Origin: Pseudomonadota bacterium
GTDB taxonomy: Bacteria > Myxococcota_A > UBA796 > GCA-2862545
NCBI GenBank assembly: GCA_005776945.1
Contig: SXOB01000039.1
Coordinates: 1 to 64,000, forward strand
Direction: 5' to 3'
DNA: 64,000 nucleotides
Part shown: piece by piece, positions 1 through 8,617 of the stretch
Layout: the number at the start of each line of letters is the position of its first letter
Position numbering within the stretch: position 1 is the stretch's first letter
Notes under the pieces: model-generated
Told to the model about the DNA's origin: nothing
Database searches by the model: none
What the model saw: the letters and a program-made list of their open reading frames with translations, nothing else
Translations under genes and position numbers: made by a program

Positions 1-1
1 C

Positions 2-1576
2 GACTTCGGCGGCGAGGTCGAGCGCGTTCTGATGATGGTCGAAGGCGCGCTCTTGCTCGTCGACGCGAGCGAAGGCCCGCTGCCTCAGACGCGCTTCGTC
101 GTTCGCAAGGCGATGGAAGCCGGTCTCAAGCTCATCGTCTGTGTGAACAAGATCGATCGGCCCGACGCGCGTCCAAAGGAAGTGCTCCAGGCCGTGTACG
201 ACCTGTTCATCGACCTTGGCGGCGACGAGGAGATGCTCGACGTGCCGGTGTTGTGGGCCGTGGCCCGCGAAGGCCGTGCAAGCAAGTCGCCCGACGTCCG
301 CGGCGAGGACTTCCGCCCGCTGTTGGACGCCGTGATCGCCACGATTCCGCCTCCGCCTCCCCCGAGCGGCGACGTCGCCCAGGTCCTGGTCACGAATCTC
401 GACTACGACCCCTACGTCGGCCGCCTCGGGGTCGGGCGCCTGTTCGGCGCACCGCTGCGAAAGGGCAGCAACGGCGTCGTCTTTCACGCCAACGGCCAGC
501 GCAACGCGCGCATCCAGCTCGTCTACACGTGGGTCGGCCTGCGCCGTCACGAAGTGGACGTGGCCTACCCGGGCGACATCGTCGCGGTGGCCGGGATCGA
601 CGAGCTCACGGTCGGCGACACGATTGCGACGGGCCCGGAACCGAAGGCGCTCCCGCGCGTGCGCGTCGACGAGCCGACGATCGGGGTCACGATCACCGTC
701 AACAGCAGCCCGCTGGCTGGCCGCGACGGCAAGCTCCTCACGGGCCGGCAGATTCGCGATCGCCTCGAACGCGAGGTTCTGAGCAACGTCAGCCTGCGTC
801 TGGAAGAGGGCGAGAGCCGGGACGTCTTCCGGGTGTGGGGACGCGGCGAGTTGCAGCTCGGCATCCTCATCGAACAAATGCGCCGGGAGGGCTTCGAGCT
901 TTCGCTCAGCCGTCCCCAGGTCGTCTTCAAGGAGACGGCGGACGGCCTCCTCGAGCCCTACGAGCAGCTCTTCATCGAGGTTCCCGACGGGTTCGTCGGC
1001 GCAGTCACGCAGAACCTCGCCGTCCGCAAAGGCGAGCTCGTCGATCTCGTCGCCGACGGCGGCGGCCGCACGCGCACGACCTGGCGGATCCCGTCGCGTG
1101 GCCTCATCGGCTTTCGCGGCCAGATGCTCACCGAGACCCGCGGCGAAGGCGTGATGAACACGCTGTTCGAAGGTTGGGCGCCGCACGCTGGGCCGATTCA
1201 GCGCCGGATCAACGGGGCGCTCGTGGCGGACCGCCTTGGTCGGACGACGGCCTACGCGCTCTACAACCTCGAGCCGCGCGGCGTGCTGTTCATCGGCGAA
1301 GCCGTCGACGTCTACGAGGGCATGATCGTGGGCGAACACACGCGCGCCAACGACCTGAACGTCAATGCCGTCCGCGCCAAACAGCTCACGAACTTCCGCT
1401 CCGCGGGCGCCGACGAGAAGACCACGTTGCAGCCCCCACGGAAGTTGGGGCTGGAAGCCGCGATGGAGTTCATCGACGAGGACGAGTGGGTCGAGGTCAC
1501 GCCGGCCGCGATCCGCTTGCGCAAGCGCGTTCTCCCCGGCAACCTTCGCTCGATCGTCCGGGGCGCGGCCGAGTAG
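2..1576 (+). CDS. typA: Translational GTPase TypA/BipA (5' truncated by window edge)
   Basis: Ribosome-associated translational GTPase used in stress and cold adaptation and 50S assembly. The window opens inside the G3 region (DFGGEVERV) and reads on without a break to a TAG stop, giving 524 residues. The family is about 600-615 residues long, so roughly 90 N-terminal residues with the P-loop (G1) and G2 lie upstream. The G4 motif NKID is near residue 49 of the fragment. Domain II, the EF-G-like domains III and V, and the TypA-specific C-terminal region (GLIGFRGQML, GEHTRANDLNVN) all follow in order. The internal ATG at 32 is not a plausible start because the G domain clearly continues upstream. 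No other member of its transcription unit is visible. Confidence 0.96.
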   Translation, partial: DFGGEVERVLMMVEGALLLVDASEGPLPQTRFVVRKAMEAGLKLIVCVNKIDRPDARPKEVLQAVYDLFIDLGGDEEMLDVPVLWAVAREGRASKSPDVRGEDFRPLLDAVIATIPPPPPPSGDVAQVLVTNLDYDPYVGRLGVGRLFGAPLRKGSNGVVFHANGQRNARIQLVYTWVGLRRHEVDVAYPGDIVAVAGIDELTVGDTIATGPEPKALPRVRVDEPTIGVTITVNSSPLAGRDGKLLTGRQIRDRLEREVLSNVSLRLEEGESRDVFRVWGRGELQLGILIEQMRREGFELSLSRPQVVFKETADGLLEPYEQLFIEVPDGFVGAVTQNLAVRKGELVDLVADGGGRTRTTWRIPSRGLIGFRGQMLTETRGEGVMNTLFEGWAPHAGPIQRRINGALVADRLGRTTAYALYNLEPRGVLFIGEAVDVYEGMIVGEHTRANDLNVNAVRAKQLTNFRSAGADEKTTLQPPRKLGLEAAMEFIDEDEWVEVTPAAIRLRKRVLPGNLRSIVRGAAE

Positions 1577-1590
1577 CTCGCGTGTTTTTT
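1564..1590 (+). terminator. Possible weak intrinsic terminator after typA
   Basis: Two CGCG tetramers (1564-1567 and 1579-1582), or alternatively CGAG/CTCG around the TAG stop, could form a short stem. A run of six T follows at 1585-1590. The stem is only 4 bp, so this is a weak candidate, but it is one of the few U-tracts at a gene end in this GC-rich window. Confidence 0.25.
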
Positions 1591-1656
1591 CGCGCGCGGC
1601 TGTAAGGAAGTCGAATCGCCTCCGTTGGGTCGGCGTCTGCCACCCTCGGAGGTCTC

Positions 1657-3900
1657 TTGATCACGCTTCTCGCCTTTTTCGCCTCGTGCTCGGACTCGGA
1701 TGCTCGGCCAAGCGGCGCCACGCCTATGGTCACGACGTCGACTTCCCGTGTGCCGGAGCGCGGCCCGGAGTTTCCCGGCGGCGATCTGATCGTTCGCGAT
1801 TGCGGCGACGGTCCGGAGGCCGAGCGTGCGAATCGCGGCGGCGGCAACACGGGCGGTGGTGGGTACGGCGGCCTTGGGGGGTTGGGAAAGCCCAAGGTAG
1901 GTGCAGGCGCGATGCCTGCGGCGACGCCGGGAGCGCCCGCGGTGGCGCAGTCTGCGCCCGCCCCGGTCGCGTCGGCGCCTCCGCCTCCTCCGGCGAAGCC
2001 CGTGAGCGGCCCCGCTGAACGTCAGCGGCGGGAACTGGAAGCGCTGGCCTACGTCGGCTCAGTGAGTGGGTCAGCGTCATTGGAAGAGGCCGCCCCGCGT
2101 GCGGAGGTCGCAGCGGTGGGGGGGAACGCGCCTCGGGACCAGGCGGAGCGTGAAACGAAGGCCGGGGAGGGGCGAAATTCGAGCCCCGCCACGGAGGTCC
2201 TCGAGAACCTCCCCAAGGGTCTGACCCACCAGGGCGCGGATGGGTTGGTCGGCGGCGTCACCGGCGAGGACCGCAACAAGAACATCGACGACGGCGTCGA
2301 CGGAGATGTGGGTGCGCTGGCCGACGCCGAGGACGCGCGCCGGGGGACCCTGCAGGACTGGGGTGCCAAGATCTTCCTTTCGAACGACGACAGCATGAGT
2401 CTTGCGAGCGCCCAGCGCTTGCTCTACGCCGTCCGCCAAGGGGTGGCGTGGACGGCGGATCAGGTCCGGCCCCACGAGCTGCTCAACTACTTCAGCTTCG
2501 ACACCGTCGACCCGCGTCCTGGCGACGCCTTCGGCGTGTCGGCGGCGATGCGGCGCGAAGGCGACGGCGTGGCCATGGCCGTCGCCATCGAAGGCGCGAT
2601 GCCGTCCGCGGCGCCGCTCGACCTGACCATCGTGCTGGACCGGTCAGGGTCGATGCACGAGGAAGGGCGCATGGACTACACCAAGCGCGCGCTCGATCGG
2701 ATGACGAGCGAGCTGCGGCCGGGCGACCGACTGGACCTCGTCCTGTTCGACCACCAGGTGTGTACGCCGGTGCAGAACTGGGTCGCGGGACGCGATGACG
2801 TGGGGGTCCTGCGCGACGCCATCGCCGCGCTGGCGCCGCGGGGTTCGACCGACCTCGATCTTGGCCTGCGCGAGGGGTACGCCATCGCTCGTGGCCACGA
2901 GGACACCGCGGGTCGCAACCGTCGCATGATGGTGATCACCGACGCGTTGCTCAACACCGGCGCTGTCGACACCGACGTCGTGTCGGAGATCGGCAAGTCC
3001 GTGGAAAACGACGGCATCCGGCTGACGGGAGTCGGCGTGGGCCGCGAGTTCAACGACCGGATGCTCCAGCAGCTGACCGAGAAGGGCAAGGGCGCCTACG
3101 TGTTCCTTGGCAGCGAGGCCGTGGTCGACCGCCTCTTCGGCGTGGGCTTCCGCAGCCTCGTCACGCCGTTGGCGCTCGATGTCCAGTTCGAGCTCGACCT
3201 GCCGCCGAGCCTTGCCATGACGCGTTTCTACGGGGAGGAGGCGTCCACCGTGGCCGCCGACGTGATGCCGGTCAACTACCAGGCGGGCAACACGCAGCTC
3301 TTCCTCCAGGAGCTGGCCTACGACCCGGCACGTGGCGGGAGCCGTGACCCCGTCGAACTGACGATCCGGTGGACGGATCCGATCGACGGCAAGCGGCTCG
3401 AGCAGGCGTGGACCGCGACCGTCGGCGACCTCATGGCGGCCGACTCGCGCAACGTCGACAAGGCGCTCGCGCTGATGTCCTACAGCGACGTCCTGGTCGC
3501 CCAGGCCATGGGGTCGCACTGCGACATGGCGGCGTTGGGCAGCTGGGGTGAGCGCCGTTCGGCGGTGGCCGACGACGCGGAGATCGCCTTCGTCGACGGC
3601 CTCGTCGGGCGGATGTGCCCCTCCTACAAGCCGGGGCCCGTCCAAGTGGCGCGCGCGGTGGACTTCAAGGTCAAGGTGGACTCGGACGTCGCCATCAGCG
3701 AAGTCCAGCTCGCCTGCGGCGGACGCCGGGACGCCCTGCCGCTCGTCGCGGGCGGCAACGTGGCGCGCTTCTCGGCCGTCCCCGGTACCTGCACGGCGAC
3801 CCTCATGGGCCCGGTTGAGATGACCGCGTCGGTGACCGTCCCCAAGACCGGGGGAGAGGCACGCTGCCTCGTGCGCGGCGGCCGGATCGCCTGCTCGTAG
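1657..3900 (+). CDS. YfbK-like von Willebrand factor A lipoprotein
   Basis: Predicted secreted lipoprotein of 747 residues. The TTG start is forced: the frame has a TAA at 1603-1605 and no other start codon before 1657. GGAGG lies 4 nt upstream. The leader MITLLAFFASC is only 11 residues, with lipobox Cys11. A Gly/Ala/Pro-rich low-complexity stretch covers about residues 55-120. The region resembling the N-terminal vWF_A domain of E. coli YfbK (RQGVAWTADQVRPHELLNYF) comes next. A vWA domain follows with MIDAS residues D328-x-S330-x-S332 (DRSGS), then a DUF3520-like C-terminal part. The protein ends in a Cys-rich tail (CLVRGGRIACS). Function is unknown; this architecture is usually a surface or periplasmic metal-dependent adhesion module. 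It stands alone, convergent with aroC. Confidence 0.85.
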   Translation: MITLLAFFASCSDSDARPSGATPMVTTSTSRVPERGPEFPGGDLIVRDCGDGPEAERANRGGGNTGGGGYGGLGGLGKPKVGAGAMPAATPGAPAVAQSAPAPVASAPPPPPAKPVSGPAERQRRELEALAYVGSVSGSASLEEAAPRAEVAAVGGNAPRDQAERETKAGEGRNSSPATEVLENLPKGLTHQGADGLVGGVTGEDRNKNIDDGVDGDVGALADAEDARRGTLQDWGAKIFLSNDDSMSLASAQRLLYAVRQGVAWTADQVRPHELLNYFSFDTVDPRPGDAFGVSAAMRREGDGVAMAVAIEGAMPSAAPLDLTIVLDRSGSMHEEGRMDYTKRALDRMTSELRPGDRLDLVLFDHQVCTPVQNWVAGRDDVGVLRDAIAALAPRGSTDLDLGLREGYAIARGHEDTAGRNRRMMVITDALLNTGAVDTDVVSEIGKSVENDGIRLTGVGVGREFNDRMLQQLTEKGKGAYVFLGSEAVVDRLFGVGFRSLVTPLALDVQFELDLPPSLAMTRFYGEEASTVAADVMPVNYQAGNTQLFLQELAYDPARGGSRDPVELTIRWTDPIDGKRLEQAWTATVGDLMAADSRNVDKALALMSYSDVLVAQAMGSHCDMAALGSWGERRSAVADDAEIAFVDGLVGRMCPSYKPGPVQVARAVDFKVKVDSDVAISEVQLACGGRRDALPLVAGGNVARFSAVPGTCTATLMGPVEMTASVTVPKTGGEARCLVRGGRIACS

Positions 3901-3935
3901 CCATCGAATTCACCGCAGCGTAGCGGCGAAGCGCC

Positions 3936-5042
3936 CTACCTTCCAGGAATGGAGGGTGGGGCGCCGACCTGTCCGCGCCAGCGCAGGAGGTGGTCGGCCA
4001 GTACGAGCGCCACCATCGCTTCGACGATGGGGACGGCGCGCGGCAGGACGCAGGGGTCGTGGCGGCCGCGCCCGCGGATCTCGGCGGCACGGCCTGTGTC
4101 GTCGACGGTCTGCTGAACCTTGGCGAGGGTCGCGACGGGCTTGAAGGCGACGGTGACGTCGACGGGCATCCCGTTGCTGATGCCCCCTTGGATGCCGCCG
4201 GATCGGTTCGTCGCCGTGACGATGGTGCCGCCGGGTCCTGGCACGAACGGGTCGTTGGCCTCGCTGCCAAGCATCCGCGTGAGCGCGAATCCTGCGCCCG
4301 ACGCGAAGGCCTTCGCGGCCGGAATCGACAACAACGCGCGGCCGAGGTCGGCCTCAAGCTTGTCGAAAACGGGGTCGCCGAGGCCTGCCGGGACGCCGCG
4401 CGCCACACAGCGGATGACGCCGCCAACGGTGTCGCCCTCGGCTCGTACTCGGCGGATCCGCTCCGCCATCGCGGCAGAGACGGCCGTGTCGGGGCAGCGG
4501 ACCGGGCTCGCGTCGACGTCCACAGCCGTCACGGTGGCGGCGTCGACCATGGCGTCCAAGTCGTGGAGGCTCTGGACCCAAGCGACGATCTCGATGGGCG
4601 CGAAGCTCGCGAGCACCGCACGCGCCACTTCGCCGGCTGCGACCCGAGCGACCGTTTCCCGGGCGCTCAGGCGGCCACCTCCCGGTTGCCGCGGCGTTCC
4701 GTAGCGTGCCTGGGTCGTGAAATCGGCGTGGCTGGGCCGGTAGAGGTGTCGGATCGGTTCGTAGTCGCCGGACCGGCCATCGGCGTTGCGAACGAGCAGG
4801 GCGATGGGCGTACCGAGCGTCCGCCCGTCGCTGAGGCCCGAGAGCACCTCGACGCGATCGGGTTCATCGCGTCGCGTGCCAAGGTCGGTCGCACCGGGAC
4901 GACGACGGTCGAGGGCGCGCTGGAGGTCCGCGACGTCAACCCGCAGGTTCGGCGGGACGCCGTCTACGATGGCGCCGAGCCCACCCCCATGGCTTTCGCC
5001 GAAGGTCGTGACGCGCAGCGCCATGCCGAAGGTGTTCCCCAC
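3936..5042 (-). CDS. aroC: Chorismate synthase
   Basis: Converts 5-enolpyruvylshikimate-3-phosphate to chorismate, the last shikimate step, using reduced FMN. The 368-residue length is normal. All three family signatures are present: GESHG at residues 15-19, GGGRLSARETVARVAAGE near residues 120-137, and the C-terminal GRGRHDP. The start is GTG at 5042, directly giving MGNTFGMALRVTTFGESHG as in homologues. The small membrane protein encoded just upstream ends 8 nt before it, so the two are probably co-transcribed. The gene is convergent with the vWA gene across 35 nt. Confidence 0.97.
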   Translation of the reverse strand: MGNTFGMALRVTTFGESHGGGLGAIVDGVPPNLRVDVADLQRALDRRRPGATDLGTRRDEPDRVEVLSGLSDGRTLGTPIALLVRNADGRSGDYEPIRHLYRPSHADFTTQARYGTPRQPGGGRLSARETVARVAAGEVARAVLASFAPIEIVAWVQSLHDLDAMVDAATVTAVDVDASPVRCPDTAVSAAMAERIRRVRAEGDTVGGVIRCVARGVPAGLGDPVFDKLEADLGRALLSIPAAKAFASGAGFALTRMLGSEANDPFVPGPGGTIVTATNRSGGIQGGISNGMPVDVTVAFKPVATLAKVQQTVDDTGRAAEIRGRGRHDPCVLPRAVPIVEAMVALVLADHLLRWRGQVGAPPSIPGR

Positions 5043-5049
5043 GGGGGAC

Positions 5050-5421
5050 TCAGTCGATGTAGCCCTGGTCGAGCAGCGCCTTGGACTCGGCGTTCATCCA
5101 GCACACCCAAAGCGCGTAGGCGCCGTAGAAGATGCCGGGGCAGCTCGGCAGCGAGAGGACGGCGAGGATGGTCTGAAGCACGCGGCCCTTGGCGCGGGCG
5201 ACACGGCCACCGGCCATGAAGAAGAGCACGGCGACGATGCCGATGGAGAACGTGAACACGCCGAACATGACGATGCTTGGGACCATGCTGCCGATGTCGG
5301 CGCCGCTGGCCACACCCATGCCCACCGTGGCGATGCCACCCAGGATCGTGAGCAGGGCGACGAGCAGGTTGAGGGCGCCGAGCACGTAGTTCACGAGTTT
5401 GAGATTGTTGAGGTGGTTCAC
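5050..5421 (-). CDS. Small membrane protein, about three TM segments
   Basis: 123-residue hydrophobic protein, not assigned to a family. The GTG start at 5421 is chosen because GGAG sits about 6 nt upstream and the reading begins VNHLNNLKLVNYVLGALN, a usual amphipathic lead-in. A longer open frame up to 5622 would give an Arg/Pro-rich extension that overlaps the divergent psd gene and looks non-coding. Predicted transmembrane stretches lie at about residues 11-35, 45-70 and 80-105, with a basic loop (GGRVARAKGR) between the second and third. It is encoded immediately upstream of aroC; no functional link is apparent. Confidence 0.7.
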   Translation of the reverse strand: MNHLNNLKLVNYVLGALNLLVALLTILGGIATVGMGVASGADIGSMVPSIVMFGVFTFSIGIVAVLFFMAGGRVARAKGRVLQTILAVLSLPSCPGIFYGAYALWVCWMNAESKALLDQGYID

Positions 5422-5528
5422 AGTTTCTCCGCGGAAGAGCGCGCCCCACCTCCTCGCCCGTTGGAATGGCCTTGTCCAGTGTTGGCGGCCCGTCGGCACC
5501 GGCGTAGGGGGCGGGCGCCGGAGGAGAC

Positions 5529-6332
5529 GTGAAAGACGCGCTCGTCGTGAGCCTCCTCTCTCTGGTGCCTCGAAATCACGGTGCACGCGCGATGGGTTGG
5601 CTCGCCCGAACCGGCGCTTCACGGGCGTTCACCCGGGCGTTCGTCGCGATTTATGGGGTGGACCTTGGCGAAGCCGAGGTTCCACCGGGCGGGTTTCGGA
5701 ATCTCGAGTCGCTGTTCACGCGCACGTTGCGCGCCGGCGCGCGACCCTTGGCGACGGCGGACCTTGTTTCGCCGGTCGATGGACGGCTGGCGGCGTGGGG
5801 TAAAGCGGGGCCCAACGGCCTGCAGATCGCGCCAGGGAAGTTTGTCAACCTCGCCGAGCTGCATGGCGAGCCGGTTTCAGGAGCGTGGGACGCTGCGGTT
5901 CTGTACCTTTCGCCTCGGGATTATCACCGCGTACATTCGCCGATTGGGGCGACGGTGTCCCGATTTGTGTATCGGCCCGGAACGTTGTGGCCGGTCTTTC
6001 CAGCAGCGGTCAGCCGGATCGATGGGTTGTTCGCCGCAAACGAGCGCGTCGCACTACATTTGGACTCCACGGACGGCCCGATGGTGTGCACGCTTGTAGG
6101 CGCCTTCGGGGTCGGCCGGATCACTTGGCTGGGCGGCGGAGGATTGGAATCGAATGCAGGTGTGGGCCCAGCGGCGGGACGCGTCGACGTTGCCGTGGCC
6201 GCTGGCGGTGAGTTGGGCATCTTTCACCTCGGCAGCACCGTCGTTCTTGCGTGGCCGTCGGGACGCTACCGCCCCTTGGTGAACGTCGGCGAGCCGGTTC
6301 GAATGGGGTCGGCGCTCGGGGTGCGCGCGTGA
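5529..6332 (+). CDS. psd: Phosphatidylserine decarboxylase proenzyme
   Basis: Makes phosphatidylethanolamine from phosphatidylserine at the inner membrane. The 267-residue protein has the self-cleavage motif LGST with Ser236, which should become the pyruvoyl group of the small alpha subunit. The conserved DYHRVHSP segment and the SPVDG motif near residue 80 are also present. Start is GTG at 5529 with GGAGGAG just upstream. First gene of a tightly coupled operon: its TGA stop overlaps the GTG start of mutS2. A CGTAGG hexamer 20 nt before the start fits the recurring promoter-like element of this window. Confidence 0.95.
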   Translation: MKDALVVSLLSLVPRNHGARAMGWLARTGASRAFTRAFVAIYGVDLGEAEVPPGGFRNLESLFTRTLRAGARPLATADLVSPVDGRLAAWGKAGPNGLQIAPGKFVNLAELHGEPVSGAWDAAVLYLSPRDYHRVHSPIGATVSRFVYRPGTLWPVFPAAVSRIDGLFAANERVALHLDSTDGPMVCTLVGAFGVGRITWLGGGGLESNAGVGPAAGRVDVAVAAGGELGIFHLGSTVVLAWPSGRYRPLVNVGEPVRMGSALGVRA

Positions 6333-8617
6333 ACGCCCACGACGCGCTCGATTGGGGCGCCATACGCGCCGTCCTGTCGGCCGCTGCTCGCACAGCGATG
6401 GGCCGGGCCATCGTGGAGGCCCCACCGACGCCGCTGGGCGACGTCGCGACGATCGCCAGGGCCCACGACGAGATTGGCGAGGTGTTGGCGATTCGGGCCG
6501 CCGGGCGCGACGTCCCAACGGGTGGGGTGACCGACATCGCCGATGCCGTCCGCCGCTGCGCGCTCGGCGAGGTCGCCGAGGGCCAGGTGCTGTCGGAAAT
6601 CGGGTCGAGCTTGGCCGCGATGCGGTCGCTGCGGCGTGCGCTGGATGTCGACCGCCGGACCGCGCCCGCCTTGGCCGACGTCGCGCAGGCGATCGTCCTC
6701 GACGGTACCGTCATCGACGATCTCATCGAGAGCGTGCTGCCCGACGGCAGTTTGTCGGAGTTGCGCTGGCCGGAACTCCGAGACCTGCGTGCGGCCGTCG
6801 CTATGCTTCATCAGTCCGTTCGGGACACGCTCGACCGGATGATCGCGGGTGACGAACTCGCGGACAAGTTGCAGGACCGATTCTGGACCTTGCGCGACGA
6901 CCGCTACGTCCTGCCCATCCGGACCGACGTCCGGAGCTGGGACCTCGGCGTCGTCCACGGCACGTCGAACAGCGGGCGCACGGTGTTCGTCGAGCCGACG
7001 GCTGTGCTCGCGCTGCACAACCGTCTCAAGCTCGCGGAGGGCGAGTTGCGCGCCGCCGAGCGGCGGATCTGGGTGCAGTTGTCGCGCGAGGCCGGCACCC
7101 AGGACCCCGGGCTGCCGGCCGCCCTTGCGGCGGTGGCGCGCGTCGACGCGGCCGTCGCCCGCGCCGCGCTCGCCCAACGCTGGAAAGGCACGCGGCCGAA
7201 GGTCGGCGACGAAGGCGTCGTTTCCTTACATTCCGCGCGTCACCCCGTGTTGGCCTTGCGGGAGGTCGACGTCGTTCCCAACGACCTCTCGCTGTCCGCC
7301 ACGTCGCCTTTCCTCGTCCTGAGCGGTGCAAATGCCGGCGGCAAGACGATTGCGCTCAAGACCATCGGCCTCTGTGCGTTGCTCGCGGCGGCGGGCCACT
7401 TCGTCCCGGCCGCCGACGGGTCCCGCGTCGACCGCTTTGATGTCGTCCTCGCGTCGATTGGCGACGCCCAGACGGTGGCTGGCGACCGGTCGAGCTTCTC
7501 TGGCCACGTGGCGTGGCTGGCCGACGCCTTGGCCGACGCGCGCCCGGGTGTCCTCGTGCTGCTGGACGAGTTGTGCACGGGGACGGATCCCGCCCAGGGC
7601 GCCGCACTTGGGCGTGCGGTCCTCGAGGCTTTCGCGACGGCCGGGTGCCGCGGTGTCGTCACGACCCACCACGCGCTGCTCAAGGCGTTGCCTTGGGTGG
7701 ACGCCCGCTTTGTCGGTGCCGCCGTCCAACATCGCGACGGGCGGGCGACCTACCGAGTCGAGCGCGGGGCGGTGGGCGAAAGCCATGCCATGGGCGTCGC
7801 CCGGGCCCGTTTGCCTTCGGCTGTCGTCGACCGGGCCGAGGCCATCGTCGCGGAGGGAGACGGGGCCGACGCGTTCGCGGCGCTCGAGGCAGAGCGGGAG
7901 CGTGCGCGCGAGGCCGTGGAGGCCGCCGTGCGCGCGAGGGAGGAGGCCGAGGCGGAGCGAGCGGCGCTCGCGGCGGACCGGGCCCGACTGGCCGCCAAGC
8001 AGGCGCGGGCTGCGGAGGCCGAACGCGGGGAATTGGCGGAGCGGGTTGCGGCGGCGCGAGCGGCGATCGGCCAGGTCGTGGCGGCGCTGCAACGTGAGCC
8101 GACACAGGCGGGTGCACGTGCGGCTCGCGCGGCGGTCGATGCGCTCGCGGAGGTGGGCGCGGTGCCGTCCGAGGCTTGGCAATCGGGCGACCTGCCGGCG
8201 GTCGGGGCTCGCGTCCGAGATCTTCGTTTGGGCGCCGAAGGTGTCGTCGTCGGCCTGGGAGACGGCCTTGCGATGGTTCGCGTGGGGGCCGTCACCCGGG
8301 CCGCGCGTCCCGAGGAGCTGGAGGTCTTGCCGGAGCGCAAGACCAAGTCGGCCGCGAAACGGACGTTCGCCAAGCCGCGACCGGAGGTGGGAACGTTGGA
8401 CGTGCGGGGAATGCGGGTGGAGGAAGGCCTCGCGCGAATCGACGACGCGATTGCCGAGCACGGCGCGGCGGCCGTCCTCACCGTCATCCACGGGCACGGG
8501 ACGGGCGCCATGAAACTCGCGGTTCGCCGCCACCTCACCCAACACACGCGCGTGGCGGAGTGGGACGTCGTGTCGGCCGGCGACGACGGGGCCACGCGGC
8601 TGACGGTGCGCGGATGA
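6329..8617 (+). CDS. mutS2: Endonuclease MutS2 (MutS core plus Smr domain)
   Basis: 762-residue MutS2, which acts on branched recombination intermediates and, in some bacteria, on collided ribosomes; it is not a mismatch-repair MutS. Seen in order: MutS2 core/clamp, ATPase with Walker A GANAGGKT at residues 333-340 and Walker B LLDE around D413-E414, an Ala/Glu/Arg-rich coiled coil at about 512-580, and a C-terminal Smr nuclease domain from about residue 690 (LDVRGMRVEEG, then HGHGTG). Start is GTG at 6329, overlapping the psd stop by 4 nt (GTGA). A longer open frame upstream lies wholly inside psd and is rejected. The stop overlaps the next start (ATGA). Confidence 0.95.
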   Translation: MNAHDALDWGAIRAVLSAAARTAMGRAIVEAPPTPLGDVATIARAHDEIGEVLAIRAAGRDVPTGGVTDIADAVRRCALGEVAEGQVLSEIGSSLAAMRSLRRALDVDRRTAPALADVAQAIVLDGTVIDDLIESVLPDGSLSELRWPELRDLRAAVAMLHQSVRDTLDRMIAGDELADKLQDRFWTLRDDRYVLPIRTDVRSWDLGVVHGTSNSGRTVFVEPTAVLALHNRLKLAEGELRAAERRIWVQLSREAGTQDPGLPAALAAVARVDAAVARAALAQRWKGTRPKVGDEGVVSLHSARHPVLALREVDVVPNDLSLSATSPFLVLSGANAGGKTIALKTIGLCALLAAAGHFVPAADGSRVDRFDVVLASIGDAQTVAGDRSSFSGHVAWLADALADARPGVLVLLDELCTGTDPAQGAALGRAVLEAFATAGCRGVVTTHHALLKALPWVDARFVGAAVQHRDGRATYRVERGAVGESHAMGVARARLPSAVVDRAEAIVAEGDGADAFAALEAERERAREAVEAAVRAREEAEAERAALAADRARLAAKQARAAEAERGELAERVAAARAAIGQVVAALQREPTQAGARAARAAVDALAEVGAVPSEAWQSGDLPAVGARVRDLRLGAEGVVVGLGDGLAMVRVGAVTRAARPEELEVLPERKTKSAAKRTFAKPRPEVGTLDVRGMRVEEGLARIDDAIAEHGAAAVLTVIHGHGTGAMKLAVRRHLTQHTRVAEWDVVSAGDDGATRLTVRG

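Noticed and set aside
5422-5622. N-terminal extension of the small membrane protein up to 5622
   Set aside because: The extra residues are Arg/Pro-rich, overlap psd on the other strand, and a GTG with a good ribosome site exists at 5421.
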